This document shows, piece by piece, positions 10,601-15,848 of a DNA stretch of 16,835 bases. Each line of letters opens with the position of its first letter. The stretch's first letter is position 1. The notes below the pieces were generated by a model that was not told the origin of the DNA, searched no databases, and was given only the letters and a program-made list of their open reading frames with translations. The stretch is from an uncultured Sphingopyxis sp. (GTDB lineage: Bacteria > Pseudomonadota > Alphaproteobacteria > Sphingomonadales > Sphingomonadaceae), in contig CAKZIN010000060.1 of NCBI GenBank assembly GCA_936933955.1, positions 1-16,835 of the forward strand. The letters are read 5' to 3'. Made by a program: the position numbers and the translations under genes.

Positions 10601-10794
10601 ATTACTACCAGCGCCTCCCCGCCCGCTATCGTGCGCTGACCTCAAGCGAGCTCGACACCGCGCTGCGGGCGCAGGTCGACCCCTCCAAGTTCGTGTACGT
10701 CGTTGTCGGCAACGCCGCGACGGTGCGCCCGCAACTTGAAGGACTGGGCATGCCGATCGAGGTGGTGGACCCCGCAAGCCTCGGCGCGCGTTGA
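7681..10794 (+). CDS. Secreted two-domain M16 family zinc metallopeptidase
   Basis: The 1037-residue product starts with a clear signal peptide (residues 1-23, cleavage likely after AEA). The first M16 half carries the inverted zinc motif HLFEH (104-108) and a third ligand at Glu186 in VVQNEKRQ, 78 residues beyond His108, as in pitrilysin. A low-complexity Pro/Ala/Thr/Gln linker (about 535-585) leads into a second M16 half beginning near RELDFPRIERATLNNGIKV. At the equivalent place the second half reads GLQALTLGLMEEG and lacks HxxEH, so it should be the non-catalytic partner of a clamshell built in one chain. The family degrades peptides or processes precursors; here in the periplasm or outside the cell. 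The frame stays open 54 codons upstream into the acylase gene, but the ATG at 7681 is right because the signal peptide starts there, with AAGGA upstream. Confidence in the family is high; the substrate is unknown. Confidence 0.95.
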   Translation: MLRRLTLPTLAAAVALTPIAAEAQSRLPARGAPRATAASTAQPIADPAIRSLVQRIDIPYERFTLPNGLTVVTHTDRKAPVVAVSMWYNVGSRLEPAGSTGFAHLFEHIMFNGSENNPGDFFTGLQQIGATDTNGTTSADRTNYFQTVPTGALERALFMEADRMGNLLPALTQATLDNQRGVVQNEKRQGDNNPFGLLRYYIFENLFPQGHPYYHSTIGSMADLNSASLDRVRSWFRDNYGPNNAVLVLAGDIDAATARPMVERWFGGFPRGNTPTQPRIEIPTLPAPLAKEVTDQIANPRIFRMWTVPGSTSAEAPNLQLAASVLGGLGSSRLDNALVRGQQLATSVSAGYQGFRDVGLFIVSADLKPGADLAALNRELDRVVDDFRRAGPTADELQRARMSALSGQLSGLESVGGFGGKATALAEGQLYSGDPSFFRTQLNRFVSATPAQVQAAMSQWTSRPVFSLTYKPGERTDSGEGRGGATPASRTPSAEAALEAAFAPSYRVAPTSAQQRSMGQGLSGVMNGAMAPRREEARSQSAPVQTPAPAPAAPRPATPPAPVTVPPASQSAPAAARPATRLRAPDLQPLRELDFPRIERATLNNGIKVYFARRSTVPTVRLSVSFDAGSAADPRDKQGLQALTLGLMEEGTTTRNSEQLAIEQERLGASVSSAIGTDNSSFGLYALTPNLRPSLALLADVIRNPAFAPAEIERLRTRQLAGIAASLNSPAGLAARAVAPTLYGADHPYGRISPQGTVGSVRGLTRDDLIAFQQRWIRPDNATIYAVGDVALADLVRDLNATLGDWRAPGSVAKGTKDFSVAVPAPRQRILLIDRPNSPQSVITAAQVLDVRGRDDLVPLNTANDVLGGNFLSRINMNLRESKGWSYGSRSSVGGQEERVLFTVSAPVQADKTGDAIREIQSEVSRFVGSNGISSEELERTINGQVRELPGSFETSGDVLSGLVGIIERGRPDDYYQRLPARYRALTSSELDTALRAQVDPSKFVYVVVGNAATVRPQLEGLGMPIEVVDPASLGAR

Positions 10795-10811
10795 GCGGCT
10801 GAACGAACTCC

Positions 10812-10843
10812 GCGCGGTCGGGTGGTGCAACTCCCGACCGCGC
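10812..10843 (+). promoter_or_regulatory. Perfect 11-bp hairpin in leader of the small gene
   Basis: Bases 10812-10822 (GCGCGGTCGGG) are perfectly complementary to 10833-10843 (CCCGACCGCGC) around the 10-base loop TGGTGCAACT. The hairpin starts 17 bases after the M16 stop codon and ends 23 bases before the ATG at 10867. No T tract follows, so it is more likely an mRNA 3'-end stabiliser, processing element or leader structure than a complete intrinsic terminator. It would set apart expression of the two genes it separates. Confidence 0.55.
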
Positions 10844-10866
10844 ATCATCTGGAAAGGACAGGACAT

Positions 10867-11166
10867 ATGTCGATCGACGGCAGCTATGATTGCGTGACCA
10901 AATCGCCGATGGGCGACCAGAAGTCGGTGTTCACCGTCAAGAGCGACGGTTCGACCTTCACCGGCGAGAATGCGGGCCAGATGGGCAGCCTTCAGGTCGA
11001 GGACGGCAAGGTCGACGGCAACACTCTCAGCTGGAAGATGCAGATGAAGGTGCCGATGCCGATGACGCTCGACTGCACCGCGACGATTGACGGCGACACG
11101 CTGACCGGCACCGTCAACGCGGGCGCGTTCGGCTCGATGCCGATGACCGGCACGCGCAAGGCCTGA
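10867..11166 (+). CDS. Small beta-rich hypothetical protein
   Basis: This encodes 99 residues with no signal peptide or membrane span. The sequence alternates short polar turns with strands (SDGSTFTGEN, VEDGKVDGNTLSWKM, TIDGDTLTGTV), giving an internal repeat of the type DG-x-TLTG-x that suggests a small beta sandwich or barrel. It contains Cys9 and Cys69 and a Met-rich run KMQMKVPMPM, which could be a metal-binding or hydrophobic-ligand surface; that is speculation. I do not recognise a named family. The ATG at 10867 is preferred over one 15 codons upstream because AAGGA lies 8 bases before it and the extension would be translated through the hairpin at 10812-10843. An intrinsic terminator follows 19 bases after the stop, so this is the last gene of its transcript. 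Confidence 0.75.
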   Translation: MSIDGSYDCVTKSPMGDQKSVFTVKSDGSTFTGENAGQMGSLQVEDGKVDGNTLSWKMQMKVPMPMTLDCTATIDGDTLTGTVNAGAFGSMPMTGTRKA

Positions 11167-11185
11167 TCGCCGAAAGTAGAATAGG

Positions 11186-11220
11186 AAAGGGCGTCCGGAG
11201 CGATCCGGGCGCCCTTTTCT
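11186..11220 (+). terminator. Rho-independent terminator
   Basis: A 13-bp stem pairs 11186-11198 (AAAGGGCGTCCGG) with 11205-11217 around the 6-base loop AGCGAT, with a single T-G wobble, and runs directly into TTTTCT. This is a textbook intrinsic terminator for the plus-strand gene ending at 11166. The opposite strand has only a broken T run (TTTCCTATTCT), so bidirectional action is less likely. Confidence 0.92.
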
Positions 11221-11281
11221 GTGCGCGCGGTGTGGTTGGAGGCGAACCGCTCCATGTCGCGGCGTCACCCACTCGGCCACT

Positions 11282-11301
11282 GCTCCGGCCTTCGCCGGAG
11301 C
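11282..11301 (-). terminator. GC-rich hairpin downstream of the GMC operon
   Basis: GCTCCGGC at 11282-11289 pairs perfectly with GCCGGAGC at 11294-11301 around the loop CTTC. It starts 25 bases beyond the stop codon of the minus-strand GMC gene. There is no T tract, so it may be a weak or factor-assisted terminator, an mRNA 3'-end stabiliser, or a copy of the short GC-rich inverted repeats often found between genes of high-GC bacteria. Confidence 0.45.
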
Positions 11302-11325
11302 CCATGCGTTCGAACCCCGCGCCCC

Positions 11326-12912
11326 CTACCGCAGCGCCGCCGCGACGAAGTCCGCGGCGCGTTCGCCGATCATGATCGAAGGGGCGTTGGTGTTGCCGCT
11401 GACGAGGCGCGGCATGATGCTCGCGTCGGCGACCCACAGCCCCTCGACATGGCGCGATTTGAGTGTGGGATCCACCACCGCGTCCGTATCGGCGCCCATG
11501 CGACAGGTGCCGACGGGGTGATAGACCGTATCCGCGCGGTCGCGGATCTGGTGGTCGAGCGCTTCGTCGTCGTCATAATCGACCGGGTGGCGGTCGACGC
11601 CCCGGTAGTCGGCGAGCGGCGGCGTGTTGAGGATGCGGTGCATCATCCTCACGCCGCTCCGCAGCACCGCGATGTCGCGTTCGTCGGTGAGGAAGGCGGG
11701 ATCGATCAGCGGCGCCGACGCCGCGTCGGCATCGCGCAGCCGCACCGTCCCGCGGCTTTCCGGTCGCAGCACGCAGGCGTGGCAGGAAAAGCCGTGCCCC
11801 TTCACCTTGGTGCGGCCGTGATCCTCGAGCATGGCGGGGACGAAATGATATTGCACGTCGGGCGCGGGGAGGTCGGGGCGCGATTTCCAGAAGCCTCCGC
11901 TCTCCGCATAGGGCGTGGTCATCACCCCCGTTTTCCTGCGGCGATGTTCGAGGATGGCGAGCGCCATCTTCCACGTGCCGGAGAGGCTCGAGCCGATGAA
12001 GTCCTTCGACGCCGTCTGGTAGCTCGAGACATAGTCGATGTGGTCCTGAAGGTCGCCGCCTACCGCTGGCACGTCGGCGACGACGTTGATCCCGACCTCG
12101 CGCAGATGCTCGCCCGGCCCGATCCCCGACAGCATTAGGAGCTGCGGGCTGTTGAAGGCGCCGGCGGAGAGCACCACGCCGCCGCGTGCCTCCAGCGTTT
12201 CGGCACCGCTGCGGCTGCGGATGCGCACGCCGGTGACGCGCCCTTCGTGCACCTCCAGCCGTTCCACCAGCACGTCGGTGCGGATGTCGAGGTTGCTGCG
12301 GCCACCCACATCCTCGAGGTAGGCGCGCGCCGCGGACCAGCGCTCGCCGCCCTTTTGCGTCACCTGATAGACGCCAAAGCCCTCCTGCCGCTCGCCGTTG
12401 AAATCGGCGGTACGCGGCAGCTGGAGCATGGCGGCGCTTTCGACAAAGGCGCGGCTGCCGGGGTTGACCCAATTCTGGTCCATGACGTTGAGCGGCCCGC
12501 CCGCGCCGTGAAAGGCGTCCGCCCCACGCTCGTTATTCTCCGCGCGCTTAAAGTAGGGGAGGACGTCGACAAAGCTCCATCCGGCGCAGCCGAGTTCCGC
12601 CCAATGGTCGTAGTCCCAGGCGTTGCCGCGCACATAGAGCATGGCGTTGATCGCCGAGCTGCCCCCCAGCCCGCGTCCGCGCGGCTGATAGCCGGTGCGA
12701 CCGTTGAGCCCGCGCTGCGGCACCGTTTCGTAGCGATAGTTGGAGACGTCCTTGATGAAGGGCATCATCCCGGGTGTCTTCACCTGAAAGCTGTTGTTGG
12801 CGCCCCCCGCCTCAACCAGGCAGACGCGGCGGGTGCCGTTTTCGGACAGGCGTGCGGCGACCGCACTCCCCGCCGAACCGCCCCCGACAACGATGATGTC
12901 ATAACTCGCCAT
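11326..12912 (-). CDS. GMC family FAD-dependent oxidoreductase (choline/alcohol dehydrogenase-like)
   Basis: The 528-residue flavoprotein belongs to the glucose-methanol-choline oxidoreductase family, which oxidises primary or secondary alcohols to aldehydes or ketones. The N-terminal FAD-binding Rossmann motif is VVGGGSAG (GxGxxG at 10-15) with EAGG ending the second strand. The first GMC signature region reads GLGGSSAINAMLYVRG, and the C-terminal domain has YHPVGTCRMG with the catalytic base His465 and the second active-site residue Asn509 in SGNTNAPS. Length and motifs are complete, and the lack of a signal peptide points to the cytoplasm. It fits the choline dehydrogenase/AlkJ-type branch, but choline itself is not indicated: no betaine gene is nearby. 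Its start overlaps the end of the upstream hydroxylase gene by 14 bases, with AGAGAGGCAGGA as ribosome site, so the two are translationally coupled. A shared lipophilic alcohol substrate is a reasonable inference. Confidence 0.95.
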   Translation of the reverse strand: MASYDIIVVGGGSAGSAVAARLSENGTRRVCLVEAGGANNSFQVKTPGMMPFIKDVSNYRYETVPQRGLNGRTGYQPRGRGLGGSSAINAMLYVRGNAWDYDHWAELGCAGWSFVDVLPYFKRAENNERGADAFHGAGGPLNVMDQNWVNPGSRAFVESAAMLQLPRTADFNGERQEGFGVYQVTQKGGERWSAARAYLEDVGGRSNLDIRTDVLVERLEVHEGRVTGVRIRSRSGAETLEARGGVVLSAGAFNSPQLLMLSGIGPGEHLREVGINVVADVPAVGGDLQDHIDYVSSYQTASKDFIGSSLSGTWKMALAILEHRRRKTGVMTTPYAESGGFWKSRPDLPAPDVQYHFVPAMLEDHGRTKVKGHGFSCHACVLRPESRGTVRLRDADAASAPLIDPAFLTDERDIAVLRSGVRMMHRILNTPPLADYRGVDRHPVDYDDDEALDHQIRDRADTVYHPVGTCRMGADTDAVVDPTLKSRHVEGLWVADASIMPRLVSGNTNAPSIMIGERAADFVAAALR

Positions 12913-13828
12913 GCGTCCTGCCTCTCTCCGATGCGAGGGCCGCCTGGCGTGTTCGCCATAGCGCGCGGATGTCTTCGCTGGTGCGGCGGCTGCCGTCGTG
13001 GCTCCACCCCGGCGGGCCGAAGGCGTAGCCGAGCTTGGCGCGCCATGGCGCCGCGATCACGTCGCGGGCGATGCCGACCCATTCGTGGAACGCCGCCCAG
13101 ATGACGCTGAAACTGCCGAGCTGATGGACGAGGCCGTAGCGCGGGCGCTCATCCTCGCGCTCGGGTACGTAGCTGCCGAACATGCGGTCCCAGATGATGA
13201 ACACGCCGGCAAAGTTCGCGTCGAGGTAGCGGGGATTGGTCGCGTGATGGACGCGGTGGTGCGACGGGGTGTTCATCACCGCCTCGAACCAGCGCGGCAG
13301 CCGCCCAATCGCCTCGGTATGAATCCAGAATTGGTAGACGAGGTTCAGACCTGCGCAAAAGAACACCAGCACAGGATGAAAGCCGATCAGGAACAGCGGC
13401 AGCCGAAAGATGAAGGCGAGGCTGAAGAACCCCGTCCACGTCTGCCGGAGCGCAGTGGTGAGGTTATAGTGCTGCGAGCTGTGATGGATGACGTGGCTCG
13501 CCCAGAACCAGCGCACGCGATGCGCGGTGCGGTGAAAGGCGTAGTAAGCGAGGTCGTCGAGCAGGAAGCACAGCGGCCAGGCCCACCAGACGAAGCCAAT
13601 CTCGAACAGGCGGTGCTGATATATCGCCATCGCCAGCGTAAAGACGATGCCCCCGGTAAGCGCGCCCGCGATGGTGCTGCCAAAGCCGAGCAGCAGCGAC
13701 GTGCGCGTGTCGTTGGGTTCGTAGCGGGTGGGATCGCGGCGCTTCACGATCCACATTTCGAGCAGGATCAGCGCGATGAAGCCGGGAATCGCCCACTGCA
13801 CCACGTCGGGGAGCGCGGGGATGTTCAC
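12899..13828 (-). CDS. Sterol desaturase / fatty acid hydroxylase family protein
   Basis: This integral membrane di-iron enzyme (PF04116 family, 309 residues) uses oxygen to hydroxylate or desaturate a lipid. Its histidine clusters are complete: HRTAH (99-103), HVIHHSSQH (112-120) and HHRVHH (190-195), with an additional His170 in FWIHTE. Hydrophobic segments lie at about 12-27, 45-70, 78-97 and 130-165, leaving the histidine clusters on the cytoplasmic face as in the family. The start is a GTG at 13828 that overlaps the TGA of the preceding gene in a GTGA junction. The following gene is a GMC alcohol oxidoreductase overlapping by 14 bases, so a hydroxylation-then-oxidation pair is plausible. 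Candidate substrates are fatty acids, alkylglycerols, hopanoids, sterols or carotenoids; the sequence does not decide. Confidence 0.93.
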   Translation of the reverse strand: MNIPALPDVVQWAIPGFIALILLEMWIVKRRDPTRYEPNDTRTSLLLGFGSTIAGALTGGIVFTLAMAIYQHRLFEIGFVWWAWPLCFLLDDLAYYAFHRTAHRVRWFWASHVIHHSSQHYNLTTALRQTWTGFFSLAFIFRLPLFLIGFHPVLVFFCAGLNLVYQFWIHTEAIGRLPRWFEAVMNTPSHHRVHHATNPRYLDANFAGVFIIWDRMFGSYVPEREDERPRYGLVHQLGSFSVIWAAFHEWVGIARDVIAAPWRAKLGYAFGPPGWSHDGSRRTSEDIRALWRTRQAALASERGRTHGEL

Positions 13829-14244
13829 GCCGCGATCCGCCCTAGGTCGCGCGCAAACACCGGCGCGCGCTTACCTAGGCGTAGCGTCACCGGGCCGAAG
13901 CGGCGATCGGCGGGGGTGACCGTCAGACGGTCGCGGTCGAGCCGCAGAGTGGTGCTGCGGTCGATCCTCCGCGCGGCATGAGCGGCGCCGTGCGCGCGGA
14001 TCAGCATCGCGGCTCCCGCAGCGTCGCGCACGATCGCGGCGTGGCCGGAGACGTCGACCGCCGCGTCCACTCCGACGAAGCCGCATTCGGCCTCCTCGGC
14101 GAGGCGGATGGCGTGCGCATCGTCGCGGATGGCTCGCTGGCCCGTTGCGGGGCCGAGCTTCATGCGCGCGGTCAGCCAGGCGAGTGCAAGCACCGCGAGC
14201 AGGCTGCCGACCAGCGGCAGTGCGATGGTCAGCGCGGCCTTCAC
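13825..14244 (-). CDS. Small membrane-anchored protein of unknown function
   Basis: The 139-residue product begins with one hydrophobic segment (about 2-24, TIALPLVGSLLAVLALAWL), which is a membrane anchor or uncleaved signal, and continues as a soluble domain rich in Ala, Arg and Asp with likely beta structure near the end (TTLRLDRDRLTVTPADRRFG). I recognise no family. The frame stays open upstream to 14382, but the GTG at 14244 is chosen because it forms a 4-base GTGA overlap with the upstream gene's stop and puts the hydrophobic segment at the N-terminus. Its own TGA overlaps the GTG of the hydroxylase gene in the same way. This double overlap is the main evidence that it is real. It may assist or localise the membrane hydroxylase; that is inference only. 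Confidence 0.7.
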   Translation of the reverse strand: MKAALTIALPLVGSLLAVLALAWLTARMKLGPATGQRAIRDDAHAIRLAEEAECGFVGVDAAVDVSGHAAIVRDAAGAAMLIRAHGAAHAARRIDRSTTLRLDRDRLTVTPADRRFGPVTLRLGKRAPVFARDLGRIAA

Positions 14245-14690
14245 GGCGCGGGCGAGCTTCGCCCCTGTGTGCCGAGCATCTGCAGCGTCGGGCGCAGCGG
14301 CGTCAGGTCGTAGCCCGCGCCTGCCGCCGCCGCGATCAACCCGTCGGCATCGTCTCCAGCCTGCGCCCGCGCCAGCGCCCACAGGTGCGTCGAGCGCGTG
14401 CCCGAGCGGCAGTAGGCGAGCACCTTCCCCGGATGCGCCGCGATCGCGTCGTTGAGCGCAGGGAGGTAGCTCGCCTCGAACTGCCCCGGCGCGACGGGCA
14501 GGTCGATGTAGGCGAGCCCCAACCGCTCCGCCTCCTGCGCGACGTCCGCGGCGGTGGGGGCGGAGGGGTCCTCCCCGTCCGGGCGGTTGTTGACGATCAG
14601 CCCCACCCCTTGCGCCTTGGCCGTAGCGAGGTCGGCCAGCGCAATCTGCGGCGCTACGGCGAAATCGGGTGTGAGTGAGCGCGCATCCAT
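14241..14690 (-). CDS. TIGR01244 family sulfurtransferase/phosphatase-like protein (DUF442)
   Basis: The 149-residue cytoplasmic protein matches the beta-lactamase-hydrolase-like phosphatase domain (DUF442, TIGR01244). Visible features are the early LTPDFAVAPQ stretch, the IVNNRPDGED motif (32-41) and the active-site loop YCRSGTRS with Cys94 and Arg99. The loop length (C-x4-R) fits the sulfurtransferase naming of the family better than classical C-x5-R phosphatases. Related domains are fused to persulfide dioxygenases in sulfide-responsive Blh proteins, but no such partner is present here. The ATG at 14690 is preferred to a TTG at 14726 because it starts right before the conserved region; neither has a strong ribosome site. 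Its TGA overlaps the next gene's GTG, so it heads the four-gene operon. Confidence 0.88.
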   Translation of the reverse strand: MDARSLTPDFAVAPQIALADLATAKAQGVGLIVNNRPDGEDPSAPTAADVAQEAERLGLAYIDLPVAPGQFEASYLPALNDAIAAHPGKVLAYCRSGTRSTHLWALARAQAGDDADGLIAAAAGAGYDLTPLRPTLQMLGTQGRSSPAP

Positions 14691-14743
14691 GCTGACAGGC
14701 GTGTCATTAGCGCGCGCTGGGGTCAAGCGGGTGGCGGCGCCCT

Positions 14744-14783
14744 CCTCTCGTCATTGCTTCATCCCGCTTGCGATGACGAGGGG
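14744..14783. repeat. 14-bp inverted repeat between operons
   Basis: Bases 14744-14757 pair with 14770-14783 (core CTCGTCAT / ATGACGAG) over 14 bp with two G-T wobbles and a 12-base loop. On the minus strand it begins 4 bases after the stop codon of the YihY/BrkB gene, where it could end or protect that transcript. No T tract follows. The CGTCATTGC core resembles a dispersed intergenic repeat I recall from sphingomonads and relatives, so it may be one copy of such an element. Confidence 0.5.
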
Positions 14784-14787
14784 TAAG

Positions 14788-15768
14788 TCAGCTCCGCGAC
14801 CCGTCGGCGGCGGCGACGGTATCGGCCATTGCGGCGCCGCGGGTGCCCATCGGTGTCTCCGCGCCGTCGGTGGTGTCGCGCGCGGTCTGGCGTTCGAGCT
14901 CGGCGTTGAACTCCGCTCCGAACAGCAGGATGTAGGCGCTGAGGTAAAGCCACATCAGGAACGAGACCACCGCGCCGAGCGCGCCGTACGTCGCGTTGTA
15001 GCTGCCGAAGCGACTGACGTAGAAACCGAACGCCAGCGTTCCCGCGAAGATGCCGACGCTCGCCAGCAGCGCCCCGGGGGAGAGCCAGCTCCAGCGCGCG
15101 TTGGCGCGGTCGGGGGCGTAGCGGTAGATGGCGGCGATCAGCGCCGCAGTGACGATGGCGGCGATGCTCCACGCGACCAGCGTTCCGATCAGCGGCAGCG
15201 GCGCGGCAGCGGGGATGGCGTTACCGAGCAGGCTCATCGCCCCGATCGCCAACACCACCGCGATGCCGACCGCGATCGCACCCAGCGTCATACCCAGAGC
15301 GATCAGCGTCAGCCGGATGAACCCGCGGCTCTCCGCCTCCTCATAAGTGACGTTGAGCGCGCCGATGATCGCCTTGGCGCCCTTGGTCGCGCCATAGATG
15401 GAGAGCAGCGTTGCGGTCAGCAGCCCCACGCCCTTGCGCGTCGGCGCGGTGCTAGTGATCGCCACCAGCTGCTCGCCGATGATCCGCGCGACGTCCTGCG
15501 GCAGGTTCTGCACCAGGACGAGCAGGTGCGAGGCGACGTTCGCCTGATTGGCGACCAGGCCGTAGATCAGCACGATCGACGCCAGCAGCGGCACGAACGC
15601 AAGGAATGCGTAGAACGCGACCCCCGCCGCGAGCAGGTCGAGATTGTCGCGCGATGCTTCGCCAAATGCCCGCTTCGCGATCTGCCACCAGCCTTTGAGC
15701 GGCACTTGCCACGGCTCACGGGCGTGGCGGCCTGGGGCACTGGAGCGGGGTCGCGAGGTGGGCGTCAT
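14788..15768 (-). CDS. YihY/virulence factor BrkB family membrane protein
   Basis: The 326-residue inner-membrane protein belongs to the YihY/BrkB family (UPF0761), once misnamed ribonuclease BN. Its biochemical role is unsettled; BrkB of Bordetella was linked to serum resistance. Family signatures seen are NLDLLAAGVAFYAFLAFVP (42-60), YRYAPD (215-220) and the final LLFGAEFNAELER (281-293). About six membrane spans lie near 46-72, 115-138, 154-182, 192-216, 232-255 and 262-286, with a basic cytoplasmic N-terminus and a hydrophilic C-terminal tail rich in Thr, Ala and Gly. The ATG at 15768 has only a weak, distant purine stretch upstream. It lies 80 bases after the beta-lactamase-like gene on the same strand, so cotranscription is possible. 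Confidence 0.93.
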   Translation of the reverse strand: MTPTSRPRSSAPGRHAREPWQVPLKGWWQIAKRAFGEASRDNLDLLAAGVAFYAFLAFVPLLASIVLIYGLVANQANVASHLLVLVQNLPQDVARIIGEQLVAITSTAPTRKGVGLLTATLLSIYGATKGAKAIIGALNVTYEEAESRGFIRLTLIALGMTLGAIAVGIAVVLAIGAMSLLGNAIPAAAPLPLIGTLVAWSIAAIVTAALIAAIYRYAPDRANARWSWLSPGALLASVGIFAGTLAFGFYVSRFGSYNATYGALGAVVSFLMWLYLSAYILLFGAEFNAELERQTARDTTDGAETPMGTRGAAMADTVAAADGSRS

Positions 15769-15848
15769 CGCCGGCGCTTATCGCAGAGACCTCGGATGCG
15801 CGCTACCGGGGACGTGGAGGCGCAACCGTCGCGAGCGCCCCGTACCGC

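Noticed and set aside
12998..13981. 327-codon open frame on the plus strand
   Set aside because: Antisense to the histidine-box hydroxylase; composition is a typical shadow frame and it has no domain.
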